This document shows, piece by piece, positions 51,598 through 60,000 of a DNA stretch of 64,000 nucleotides (its first letter is position 1; each line of letters begins with the position of its first letter). Source of the DNA: Bradyrhizobium murdochi (GTDB lineage Bacteria; Pseudomonadota; Alphaproteobacteria; Rhizobiales; Xanthobacteraceae); assembly GCF_000472965.1 (NCBI RefSeq), contig NZ_AXAU01000001.1, positions 837,162 to 901,161 of the forward strand, given 5' to 3'. The translations under genes and the position numbers were made by a program. The notes below the pieces were generated by a model. The model was not told where the DNA came from, ran no database searches, and saw nothing but the letters and a program-made list of their open reading frames with translations.

Positions 51598-51833
51598 AAT
51601 CCACGACATCGTACGATGCCGCTCCGGTTCTGGAGTTCCATGTTGCTCGATAGCTGATTGATAGCCGGCGGCTGCATCCGCCGAGTTTGCCGCTTTGCGC
51701 CTTTTCGATTTGCTACTTTGCGCTGTCCCGGGGGCCGGCGACGGAGCTTCGAGCATCCGCATCCCCCTTTTGCCGCGCAATCCTGACCACGAATCAATCG
51801 GCAGGCGTCCCTCATTTCCGCTATGATTAAGCC

Positions 51834-54623
51834 ATGACGATCGGGATTACCGGACCCGAACGGAAGGCACCAAGGCACAGTGCCTTGGTCGGCTCCCTCA
51901 TTGCGGCCGTCTTCGGTGGGATTTGCCTGATCCTGCTCTGGCTCACGAGCGACTTCCTGGTTGATTGGCTGTGGTTTTCCGCGATCGGCTATCCGCAGGT
52001 TTTTTGGACGACAATCGGCGCCAAAGCCGCCATTCTTCTTTCAACCTGGACCGGAACTGCGGTCGTCCTTTGGTTGAACGGATGGCTCGCGGTGCGCTTT
52101 GCCCGAAGGCAGCCGCCGCAATCCGTCGCGGACTTCGTTTCGAATCTTGCGGGCAATGTGCCGTCACCCGACATTTTCGCGGTCGCGCGCGATCGGCTGC
52201 GGTGGCCCCGCGTCATAGCGGGCGGCGCAGGTTTGCTCGCTTTGCTGGTCGCCGCTTCAGAGGTCGGCAATTGGGGCATTATCCTGCAGTTCTTCTATCA
52301 CGTTCCCTACGGTGCAGACGATCCGCTCTTCAACAAGGACATCAGTTTCTATCTCTTCGTGCTTCCGGCCTATATCATCGTCAAAAACTGGATGTTGCTC
52401 ACGCTCGTTCTGAGCGCGATCTTCGCCGCAGCGATCTACTGGGTGCACGGCGACATCGAATACGACATCCAGCATCGATCGATCTCGCCGACCGCAATCG
52501 CTCACGGCTCGGCGTTGCTTGCTCTCCTTTTCGTCGTGAAGGCCTGGTCGTACGTGCTCGACCGTTTTCTGTTGCTTTATGGCGACAACGGCGTCGTCGT
52601 CGGCGCCAGCTACACCGATGTGAATGTGGGGCTGCCGGGCCTGTGGCTGATGATCGGGCTGTCGATCATTGCGGCGTTTGCTGCGTTGGCAAACCTGCGG
52701 GTGAGGACCTACCGGCTTCCTGCCGCCGCGGTCATGCTTATCGTGATCGGCTCTTTCGTCCTGTCCGGCGTAGCTCCCGTGCTGTTCCGGCAGTTCTTCG
52801 TCAAACCAAGCGAGTTGGAGCTGGAGAAACCCTACATCGAACGCAACATCGCGCTCACCCGGCAGGCATACGATCTCGATCAGATCGTAGCCAAGCCGTT
52901 TGCCGCCGAACAGACACTTACCGTCAAGACGCTCGAGGCCAACAAGGCGACCATCGAAAATATCAGGCTGTGGGACTGGCTGCCCTTGTCGGACACCTAC
53001 GCGCAGCTCCAAGAGATCCGCACCTACTACAAATTCCATCATCTTGACGTTGATCGCTACTGGCTCGATGGCTCCTATCAAAGCGTAATGATCTCGGCGC
53101 GCGAACTGCGGCCCTCCTTGCTGCCGCCGAATGCCCAGACATGGGTCAACCGTCACGTGCTGTTTACTCACGGCACTGGCGCGGTGATGAGCCCGGTCAC
53201 TCGCAAGACCACCGAGGGGCTGCCATTCCTATATTTGCGCGACATACCTCCTGTTGCGGACGGAGGCCCTCAGATTCATGAACCGCGCATCTACTACGGC
53301 GAAGAACCCGACAGCTACGTCATCGTCAAGGGGAGCACGCCCGAGTTCGACTATCCGAAGGGAAAGGACAATGTTTACGCGGCCTATGACGGTACCGGTG
53401 GCGTTCCGATAGGAGCGATGGCGTGGAGAGGCCTGTTTGCCTATTACTTCAACGACCCGAACCTGGTGCTCTCAAGCTACATCACCGCCGACAGCCGGAT
53501 CATGATCCGCCGCAATATCCAGCAACGGGTACGAACGATCGCTCCGTTCCTCAGGCTCGACCACGACCCCTATCTGGTCATCAGCGGTGGGCGGATGTTC
53601 TGGATGCAGGACGCCTACACGGTGAGTTCCTATTTTCCCTATGCACAGCAGGCGCAAGGGCTGGACCTCAACTACATCCGCAACTCAGTGAAGGTCATTG
53701 TCGATGCCTATAACGGGACCGTCGATTTCTATCTGATGGACACCGGCGACCCGGTCGCTGCAACCTTCCAGCGTATCTTCCCGAGCTTGTTCAAGCCGTT
53801 CGCTTCTATGCCGACGGACCTACAGAGGCACATTCGCTACCCGGAGGACCTGTTCCTGATTCAAGCGCGGCTCTATCAGACCTACCACATGGAGGCGGCC
53901 GACGTTTTCTATAACCGCGAGGATCTCTGGCAGTTTCCGCGCCAGCCGGGCGGCGGCGGCGTTGCAACGATGGCGCCCTATTACATCATCATGCGGCTGC
54001 CCGGCGAGCCGCAGGCCGAGTTCTTCCTCATGCTTCCGATGGTGCCCAGCCGCCGCGACAACATGATTGCGTGGCTCGCAGCGCGCTGCGACGCGCCCGG
54101 CTACGGCAAGCTGATCGTCTACGAGTTCCCCAAGGAGAAGCTGGTCTATGGACCATTCCAGATCGAAGCGCGGATCAATCAGACTACCGAGATATCGCAA
54201 CAAATCACGCTGTGGAATCAGATGGGCTCGCGGGTGATACGCGGTGCGAACTTGCTTGTGATCCCGATCGAGAACTCGATCCTTTATGTAACGCCGCTCT
54301 ATTTGCGGGCGGAGCACGGACACTTGCCGGAGTTGAAGCGCGTGATCGCAGCCTACGGCGAACATGTGGTGATGAAGGAGACGCTCGCCGAGGCCTTGTC
54401 AGCGCTGTTCATGGAGCCCGGCGCTGCGCCGGCAGCTTCATCAGCCACGACAGAGGAGAAGCCCCCCACAGGCCCGGCGGCAAGTCGGGCCCGGGAGGCG
54501 CTGGATCGCTACAATCAAGCAGTGGAGCGATTGAAGTCCGGAGATTGGAAAGGCTTCGGCACGCAGTTCGATGCAATGCGCGAGCTTCTGGAGGAAATGA
54601 ACCGACGCTCCACCGACCACTAG
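51834..54623 (+). CDS. UPF0182 family large membrane protein
   Basis: 929 residues. About seven helices in the first ~320 residues (motifs LTSDFLVDWLWFSAIGYPQV and DPLFNKDISFYLFVLPAY, typical of UPF0182/COG1615), then a long extracytoplasmic part with QAYDLDQI, IRLWDWLPLSDTYAQLQEIR, YYKFHHLDVDRYWLDG and VNRHVLFTHGTGAVMSPV, ending with a Glu/Lys-rich helix. Function unknown despite wide distribution. Starts 236 bases after tRNA-Glu and is monocistronic. Confidence 0.92.
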   Translation: MTIGITGPERKAPRHSALVGSLIAAVFGGICLILLWLTSDFLVDWLWFSAIGYPQVFWTTIGAKAAILLSTWTGTAVVLWLNGWLAVRFARRQPPQSVADFVSNLAGNVPSPDIFAVARDRLRWPRVIAGGAGLLALLVAASEVGNWGIILQFFYHVPYGADDPLFNKDISFYLFVLPAYIIVKNWMLLTLVLSAIFAAAIYWVHGDIEYDIQHRSISPTAIAHGSALLALLFVVKAWSYVLDRFLLLYGDNGVVVGASYTDVNVGLPGLWLMIGLSIIAAFAALANLRVRTYRLPAAAVMLIVIGSFVLSGVAPVLFRQFFVKPSELELEKPYIERNIALTRQAYDLDQIVAKPFAAEQTLTVKTLEANKATIENIRLWDWLPLSDTYAQLQEIRTYYKFHHLDVDRYWLDGSYQSVMISARELRPSLLPPNAQTWVNRHVLFTHGTGAVMSPVTRKTTEGLPFLYLRDIPPVADGGPQIHEPRIYYGEEPDSYVIVKGSTPEFDYPKGKDNVYAAYDGTGGVPIGAMAWRGLFAYYFNDPNLVLSSYITADSRIMIRRNIQQRVRTIAPFLRLDHDPYLVISGGRMFWMQDAYTVSSYFPYAQQAQGLDLNYIRNSVKVIVDAYNGTVDFYLMDTGDPVAATFQRIFPSLFKPFASMPTDLQRHIRYPEDLFLIQARLYQTYHMEAADVFYNREDLWQFPRQPGGGGVATMAPYYIIMRLPGEPQAEFFLMLPMVPSRRDNMIAWLAARCDAPGYGKLIVYEFPKEKLVYGPFQIEARINQTTEISQQITLWNQMGSRVIRGANLLVIPIENSILYVTPLYLRAEHGHLPELKRVIAAYGEHVVMKETLAEALSALFMEPGAAPAASSATTEEKPPTGPAASRAREALDRYNQAVERLKSGDWKGFGTQFDAMRELLEEMNRRSTDH

Positions 54624-54902
54624 GCCGCGAACTTTCAGTCCAGCGCTGCCTCCGCCCCGGAGAGGTGGAAATTACGAACGCGGCACCACGGTTGAGGTTT
54701 CGCTTAAAATCATATCGCGATTTCAATGATATAGGAGTTCGTAGTTTTATTCCGAGTGGCGGCGCCATCACGTTGCCACCACTTTCAAAGCCCAAGCCGA
54801 CCATTTTCAAGGCTTAAGGCAACCATTTTCCCAGCTCAGGTTCCCGTCGTCCGCAGGTTCCGTCAAACGGACCGTGGCGCGTATGTAGAAAGGGACAGGG
54901 AA

Positions 54903-54995
54903 ATGGATACGGCCGCTATCGCAATCACAACTTGTGTCGCGCTTTACGTCGCACTCCGCTTTACGTTGCAGTGCTACTTTCCGCCGGATACCTGA
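54903..54995 (+). CDS. 30-aa single-helix membrane peptide
   Basis: ATG at 54903 with AGGGACAGGGAA upstream. MDTAAIAITTCVALYVALRF then a tail ending YFPPDT. One membrane helix; a tiny-protein pattern (MDT-I-T-VALY-A-RF ... YFPPDT) I believe recurs in Bradyrhizobium-like genomes. Confidence 0.55.
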   Translation: MDTAAIAITTCVALYVALRFTLQCYFPPDT

Positions 54996-55469
54996 CCGGA
55001 GCTCCTCGCGAATTTCTGGGATCCTCCTGCGGGAAAAAGCGCGAAACGCATCGTCGTCAGCGCGATCAAGTTGCTGAAGATCGAAATAGACATTTCGTTC
55101 GCGTAGGGGACGGCCAATGCCCAATCGCTTTGCGCCTCCCCCGCAATCTCTCCTAACCCGCCGACGCGACTTTCGACGCCTGACGCAAGGCGTCTTTCGA
55201 TTCGCCTCGAATCGGGCTGTCGAGTTTCCCGGACCGCAAAGCGTCTGGACACTCCACAGCTTATGCGAAAGGAATGCGTGACTGCACGCTTAAGGAGAAG
55301 ACCATAGCCGCTGGCGCGATGACGGCGCTCGTGATCATGGCATGCTAGCAATTGCATTGGCGCTGCTTTCCGGAAGATAAGTAAAGCTGCTGGCGACGTT
55401 CACGGAACTTTGTTCTACTCCGAGAACGGTGACGGGAACTTTGTTCTACTCCGGAGAACTACGGAAAGC
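54996..55469. other. 474-base gap with a decayed small frame and a 19-bp tandem repeat
   Basis: No intact gene. At 55293-55380 an AAGGAG box is followed by AAGACC, an ATA where a start would be expected, and codons for GAMTALVIMA that hit TAG; shifting one base gives MLAIALALLSGR then TAA at 55380. This looks like a small membrane peptide gene damaged by a point change and a one-base indel. Confidence 0.35.
55404..55453. repeat. 19-bp direct repeat with 31-bp period just upstream of an amidase gene
   Basis: GGAACTTTGTTCTACTCCG occurs at 55404-55422 and 55435-55453, each followed within two bases by GAGAAC or AGAAC. The second copy ends 17 bases before the ATG of the M20 gene, so the duplication falls in its leader or promoter. 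Confidence 0.75.
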
Positions 55470-56702
55470 ATGGCTGACATATCCTCGCGCGTCGATGGCG
55501 ACCGCGTACTCGCCGATCTCAACGCGCTACGCGCCATCGGCGCCTACAAGACCGGCGTTCACAAGCCGACTTTCTCCGAACCACATCTGCGCTCGCTGGC
55601 GTGGCTGGTGCAACGGCTTCCCCAGGCCGGCCTCACCGGCGAGATCGACGGCATCGGCAACGTGCTCGGCACCAGCACGAAAAGTGGGCCGAAACTGCTG
55701 GCGGGATCGCATCTCGAAAGCCAGAATCACGCGGGCTGGCTCGATGGACCGCTCGGCGTGATCTATGCGCTCGAAGCCGCCCGCGTCATCAATCCCGATC
55801 CAAATATTGAGGGCGCCGTCGAAGTCGCTTCATGGTGCGACGAGGAAGGCCATTTCGGACACTTCCTTGGCAGCCGGTCCTATGTCGGCGGCGTCACCGA
55901 AGCCGATATCGACGCCGCGCGCGACCGCAACAATGACAGGAGCATGCGTGACGCGCTACGCGACGCGGGCCTTGCCGACCGCGCCCGTGCGCGGTGCGAA
56001 CAAGGTCGGCATATCGGCTACCTGGAAGCCCATATCGAGCAGGGCGAGACGCTGGAAAGCAGCGGCCTCAAGATCGGCATCGTCACGTCCATCGTCGGGA
56101 TCTGGCAATATCGCATCACCTTCACGGGTGAACAAAACCACGCCGGCACCACGCGGATGGCCATTCGCCGGGACGCCGGCCTCGCACTCGCCAGATTTTG
56201 CGTCGCTATCGACGATCGTTTTCCTGCCGCCTGCGGCCCGCGCACGGTGTGGACCACCGGCCGCATCACGCTCGATCCCGGTGCACCCAGCATCATCCCG
56301 GGAGCGGCGGAAATGCTGTTCCAGATTCGCGACGACGATCCTGCCGTGATTGCGCGGCTGGAGGAACTGCTCCACAGCATGGCCGCAGAGGTCAACGCCC
56401 AAGGCCGCTGCGCCGTCGCGGTGGAGCGCATCCGCACCGGGACGCCCGCGCGGATGGATGGCTCGTTCCAGCAGGCCATCGAGGCTGCCAGCGCAGCTTT
56501 TGCCGATGGCAAGTCGCTCCGCATGCCGAGCGGCGCCGGCCACGACGCCCAGATTCTTTCAACCGTCATGCCGGCTGGCATGCTGTTCGTGCCCTCGATC
56601 GGCGGCATTTCGCATCACTGGACCGAGAACACGGCCGACGCCGACATCGTTACCGGGGCAGAGGTCTTCGTTGACGCCTGCCGGCGGCTGTTGGCGCAAT
56701 GA
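55470..56702 (+). CDS. M20-family amidase (N-carbamoyl-amino-acid hydrolase / allantoate amidohydrolase type)
   Basis: 410 residues from the ATG at 55470; a start at 55410 would translate the tandem repeat. Metal-site motifs GSHLESQNHAGWLDGPLGV, WCDEEGHFGHFLGSRS and AHIEQGETLE, then QNHAGTTRMAIRRDAGLAL in the dimerisation lid and MPSGAGHDAQ near the C-terminus. Members cleave N-carbamoyl or ureido groups. HLESQNHAGWLDG differs from the usual HLDS...GGxFDG, so the substrate may be unusual. An MFS transporter gene starts 18 bases later. Confidence 0.88.
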   Translation: MADISSRVDGDRVLADLNALRAIGAYKTGVHKPTFSEPHLRSLAWLVQRLPQAGLTGEIDGIGNVLGTSTKSGPKLLAGSHLESQNHAGWLDGPLGVIYALEAARVINPDPNIEGAVEVASWCDEEGHFGHFLGSRSYVGGVTEADIDAARDRNNDRSMRDALRDAGLADRARARCEQGRHIGYLEAHIEQGETLESSGLKIGIVTSIVGIWQYRITFTGEQNHAGTTRMAIRRDAGLALARFCVAIDDRFPAACGPRTVWTTGRITLDPGAPSIIPGAAEMLFQIRDDDPAVIARLEELLHSMAAEVNAQGRCAVAVERIRTGTPARMDGSFQQAIEAASAAFADGKSLRMPSGAGHDAQILSTVMPAGMLFVPSIGGISHHWTENTADADIVTGAEVFVDACRRLLAQ

Positions 56703-56720
56703 GGCGACGCGAGATGCGAC

Positions 56721-57935
56721 ATGGTTGCTGAAACCAGGCCGGCCTATTCGATCAGGGACATTCCGGCCAGCGTTTGGGTGCTGGGCTTCGTCTCGATGCT
56801 GATGGACATCTCGTCGGAGATGATCCACGCCCTGCTGCCGATCTACCTGGTCTCGGTCCTCGGCGCATCAATGGTAACGGTCGGCGTCATCGAAGGCATC
56901 GCCGAGGCGACCGCCTCCATCACAAAAATATTCTCCGGCGCGCTCTCGGACTGGCTCGGCAAACGCAAATGGCTAGCTGCCATCGGTTACGGTCTCGCGG
57001 CCTTCACCAAACCGGTGTTTCCGCTGGCGCCGACCGTCGGCTGGCTGGTGGCCGCGCGTTTCGTCGACCGGATCGGTAAAGGCATTCGCGGCGCCCCGCG
57101 TGACGCGCTGGTGGCCGATCTTTCGCCAGCCGATCTGCGCGGCGCGAGCTTCGGGCTGCGCCAATCGCTCGACACCATCGGCGCCTTCGTCGGTCCCTTG
57201 CTCGCCATCGCCCTGATGTGGTGGACATCGGATAACTTCAAGGCGGTGTTCTGGGTTGCCGTAATTCCCGCCTTCCTGGCGCTGGCGCTGATCGTCTTCG
57301 CCGTGCGTGAGCCGGAGCGGCCGCGGGCGCTGCGCACCGTGCGCAATCCGATCAGCCTGGCTGAGATCAAAAACCTGGGGTCGGCCTATTGGTGGGTGGT
57401 GGCGGTCGCGAGCGTATTTACGCTGGCGCGCTTCAGCGAGGCCTTCCTCGTTCTCCGCGCCCAGAATGTCGGAGTGCCGATCGCGCTCGTACCTGCCGTG
57501 CTGGTGGCCATGAATATCGTCTATGCCCTCGCGGCCTACCCTGCCGGCGTCATCTCGGATCGCATGAACCGCACAGCCGTGCTGGCGAGCGGCATACTGG
57601 TGCTGGTTGCCGCCGACATCGCGTTGGCGTTGCTGCCGTCGGTGGGCGGTGTTGCGCTGGGCGTCATTCTCTGGGGCCTGCACATGGGACTGACGCAGGG
57701 ACTGCTGGCCGCGCTCGTTGCGGATACCGCGCCGGCCGAGTTGCGCGGCACGGCTTACGGATTCTTCAACCTGCTCGGCGGCATAGCGATGCTCGCGGCC
57801 AGCGTCATTGCTGGCGCACTCTGGGATATCGCAGGGCCGCAGGGCACGTTCCTGGCCGGCGCCGGCTTCGCGCTGATCGCGCTGGCGGGATTGCGGGTGG
57901 TACAGGGCAAGATCGGCCAACGGGCCGCCGCCTGA
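56721..57935 (+). CDS. MFS transporter
   Basis: 404 residues with twelve predicted helices. The loop 2-3 motif reads GALSDWLGKRKWL, followed by DRIGKGIRGAPRDALVAD, a stretch shared with a subgroup of uncharacterised MFS proteins (YfkF/YttB-like). It is probably co-transcribed with the amidase, suggesting uptake or efflux of a related compound; direction unknown. Confidence 0.88.
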   Translation: MVAETRPAYSIRDIPASVWVLGFVSMLMDISSEMIHALLPIYLVSVLGASMVTVGVIEGIAEATASITKIFSGALSDWLGKRKWLAAIGYGLAAFTKPVFPLAPTVGWLVAARFVDRIGKGIRGAPRDALVADLSPADLRGASFGLRQSLDTIGAFVGPLLAIALMWWTSDNFKAVFWVAVIPAFLALALIVFAVREPERPRALRTVRNPISLAEIKNLGSAYWWVVAVASVFTLARFSEAFLVLRAQNVGVPIALVPAVLVAMNIVYALAAYPAGVISDRMNRTAVLASGILVLVAADIALALLPSVGGVALGVILWGLHMGLTQGLLAALVADTAPAELRGTAYGFFNLLGGIAMLAASVIAGALWDIAGPQGTFLAGAGFALIALAGLRVVQGKIGQRAAA

Positions 57936-58046
57936 GCGATGCCAGGTTCGGCTGCGGGTTCCTTGGTGACAAGGAGTCGCGTCTGACTTTCTTGCAAACG
58001 GCAGGATTTGCGGCCATTTACGCTCGCACGAGGTAAAGTTCCCCAG

Positions 58047-59090
58047 ATGTTGCTGCTGCAGGCTCTCCCTACATCGATCGGCGTTGCCGCCATCGCGCCG
58101 GCATTGCTGGTGCTGTGGCTCGTCATTGCCGCGGACGAGCGCCCCGGCCCGCCCGCGCGGGTATGGCTCGCTTTCGTACTCGGGGCCGCCAGCATTTCGC
58201 TCTTGGGAGTCGCGCGCGCCCCGTTTGCCGCGATCCTTGCGGTGCCCGGCAATCCCTGGATGACGCAAGGCCTGCGTTCGATCTTCGGGGTCGCCGCGCC
58301 CGAAGAGATCGTGAAAGTCCTGGTGATCATTTTAGTGTCATTGCCCGTGCGCCGCCGTGCGTTCGCCGATCCAATGGATACGGTGGTCTACGGTGCGGCC
58401 GCAGGCCTCGGCTTCGCGGCCTACGAAAACCTCGCCTATCTCGTGCAGCATGCCGACATGTGGCGGTCGCTGGCCGCTTTGCGCAGCGTGTTGACGGTGC
58501 CGTTTCACGGCGCACTCGGCATCATAGCAGGCGCCTATATCGCGATCGCGCGCGCCGGCACCGCGCTCGGCGCGCATCGCCATCATCGCGACTGGGCGCG
58601 GATCTCGAGCTGGGCGCTGGCGCTGTTCGCGCCGGTCGCGCTGCATGCGGCATTCGATTTTCCGCTGCTGACACTGCAGAAACATCCAGATCTCGGCCCC
58701 AACGTGCGAATGCTGCTGGGGGCGGCAAGCCTGCTCATCGGCTTCAGTTCGATCGGGTTTGCCATAAGGCTGGTACGGCGCGTTGGCCGCCATCATGCGC
58801 CGCGCACCGAGATCGCGCGTGAGCGGCTGAGCCAGTTGCGGCGGATGTGGGCCCTGCTGCTCGTAGGCAGCGGTGCGGGCTTCGCCGGCGCGGCTTTCGT
58901 CCTGACCTCGCTTCATCACTGGTTCGTCAGTCCGGAGCGCAATGCGTCGCTACTTCTCATTCCGCTCGGCATGACCTCCATCTTGATAGGCTTGGCGCTG
59001 TTGCTGGCCACGTCGGCTGTATATGTGTTTAGCCGCAATCGCATCAGAACGTCCTCGGACGGATTTTCGTCCGCGCCTGAGCCGGGCTGA
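58047..59090 (+). CDS. PrsW-family intramembrane metalloprotease
   Basis: 347 residues from the ATG at 58047; a TTG at 58008 is possible. Eight or more helices. PrsW motifs: APEEIVK (Glu86-Glu87, Lys90), GLGFAAYENLAY, a histidine in PFHGALGII (154) and HAAFDF (200). In Bacillus PrsW cleaves an anti-sigma factor; no sigma/anti-sigma pair is adjacent here, so the target is unknown. The last ~100 residues form two extra helices and a tail. Confidence 0.9.
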   Translation: MLLLQALPTSIGVAAIAPALLVLWLVIAADERPGPPARVWLAFVLGAASISLLGVARAPFAAILAVPGNPWMTQGLRSIFGVAAPEEIVKVLVIILVSLPVRRRAFADPMDTVVYGAAAGLGFAAYENLAYLVQHADMWRSLAALRSVLTVPFHGALGIIAGAYIAIARAGTALGAHRHHRDWARISSWALALFAPVALHAAFDFPLLTLQKHPDLGPNVRMLLGAASLLIGFSSIGFAIRLVRRVGRHHAPRTEIARERLSQLRRMWALLLVGSGAGFAGAAFVLTSLHHWFVSPERNASLLLIPLGMTSILIGLALLLATSAVYVFSRNRIRTSSDGFSSAPEPG

Positions 59091-59200
59091 ACGTCATCCT
59101 TCAGTCGTTGATCTCGCTTAAAAAGCTAGCCAACAATTTACCCGCAGGCGGCGCACCGGCTATGTTGGATACTCCGCGCGGCAGGCATCGGGAGTTTCCA

Positions 59201-59779
59201 ATGACCCAAGATATTCCCCCTGATATCGGCAAGCTGCAGTCCGAAATGAACGCCGCGGTGAAGGCGCACTGGAAGGCTTTTCTGTTCGAAGGCATCGTGC
59301 TCGCCCTGCTCGGCCTGGCTGCGATGATCGTGCCGCCGCTGGCAAGCCTCGCCGTCACCATCTTCCTCGGTTGGATGTTTCTGATCAGCGGTATTGCTGG
59401 GCTGTTCGTCACTTACTGGGCGCGGCAGATGCCGGGCTTCTGGTGGTCGCTGTTTTCCGCCGCGCTGGCCGTTCTCGCCGGCGGGATTTTGCTGGCGCGG
59501 CCCGCGCAGGGCGTCCTCACGCTCACTATCGTGGTCGGCGCGTATTTTCTGGCCGAGGGCGTCATCAGCATCATGTACGCACTGAATCACCGCCGCGAAT
59601 TGTCGGAGCGCTGGTCCTGGCTGTTGATCTCAGGCGTGATGGACCTCCTGATCGCATTCATCATCATCGCCGGCCTGCCGGGTTCGGCGGAATGGGCGAT
59701 CGGCCTCTTGGCCGGGATCAATCTCGTGCTCGGCGGCGCGTCACTGGTCGGCATAGCGCTCGCCGCCCGCAAGTCCTGA
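59201..59779 (+). CDS. HdeD-like (DUF308) membrane protein
   Basis: 192 residues from the ATG at 59201 (GGGAG six bases upstream). Six helices arranged as three similar pairs; GIVLALLGLAAMIVPPLASL is the typical DUF308 opening, followed by LGWMFLISGIAGLF. E. coli HdeD contributes to acid resistance at high cell density; the role here is inferred only from similarity. Confidence 0.85.
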   Translation: MTQDIPPDIGKLQSEMNAAVKAHWKAFLFEGIVLALLGLAAMIVPPLASLAVTIFLGWMFLISGIAGLFVTYWARQMPGFWWSLFSAALAVLAGGILLARPAQGVLTLTIVVGAYFLAEGVISIMYALNHRRELSERWSWLLISGVMDLLIAFIIIAGLPGSAEWAIGLLAGINLVLGGASLVGIALAARKS

Positions 59780-59795
59780 CGCCGCCGATTATGGG

Positions 59796-59824
59796 ATGAC
59801 AAGACCCGGCAGGTGCGCTATAGA
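59796..59824 (+). promoter_or_regulatory. Promoter of the DAHP synthase leader
   Basis: ATGACA (59796-59801) and TATAGA (59819-59824) with an exact 17-base spacer. The start expected seven bases after the -10 box is 59831, the A of the leader ORF's ATG, so the leader would be translated from a leaderless mRNA. Confidence 0.6.
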
Positions 59825-59830
59825 GCCGCC

Positions 59831-59911
59831 ATGATCATGATCGCCGCCAGCAACTTTTGGTATTTTAGCTACGACAGCTCGCTGGCGGTGGGAGGATCGC
59901 GCTCAATCTGA
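59831..59911 (+). CDS. Aromatic leader peptide of the DAHP synthase attenuator
   Basis: A 26-codon frame, ATG 59831 to TGA 59909-59911. Codons 9-14 read Phe-Trp-Tyr-Phe-Ser-Tyr (59855-59872): five aromatic residues in six codons, including all three aromatic amino acids. No ribosome binding site is needed if the mRNA is leaderless; a second in-frame ATG is at 59837. The frame lies entirely between the promoter and the terminator hairpin upstream of the aromatic-pathway entry enzyme, so its job is to sense charged tRNA-Phe, -Trp and -Tyr by ribosome stalling. The translated product is not otherwise protein-like. Confidence 0.8.
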   Translation: MIMIAASNFWYFSYDSSLAVGGSRSI

Positions 59912-59955
59912 CGAATTGAAGCCAAGAAGTCCGAACAGCCGCCAAACCTGGCGGC
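59843..59955 (+). promoter_or_regulatory. Attenuator: mutually exclusive 1:2, 2:3 and 3:4 hairpins
   Basis: Segment 1 GCCGCCAGC (59843-59851), just before the aromatic codons, pairs with segment 2 GCTGGCGGT (59881-59889), 9 pairs with one G-U. Segment 2 can instead pair with segment 3 GCCGCCA (59938-59944), 7 pairs with one G-U, giving the antiterminator. Segment 3 can pair with segment 4 TGGCGGC (59949-59955), giving the terminator. A ribosome stalled at Phe-Trp-Tyr masks segment 1 and leaves segment 2 free for 3 (readthrough). A ribosome reaching the stop covers segment 2 and lets 3:4 form. Confidence 0.75.
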
Positions 59956-59961
59956 TTTTTT
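59938..59961 (+). terminator. Attenuator terminator upstream of DAHP synthase
   Basis: GCCGCCA (59938-59944), loop AACC, TGGCGGC (59949-59955), then six T (59956-59961). A textbook intrinsic terminator placed 39 bases before a gene start rather than after a gene; the preceding coding gene ended about 160 bases earlier and the aroma leader's own promoter lies between. Confidence 0.88.
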
Positions 59962-60000
59962 GTTGGCCGGCAGGTTTCCTTTCAAACAGGAGCCATAGCC

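Noticed and set aside
55404..55430. EcfG (general stress) promoter suggested by GGAAC
   Set aside because: The expected CGTT at 16-17 bases downstream is absent in both copies; only CGGT occurs at an imperfect distance.
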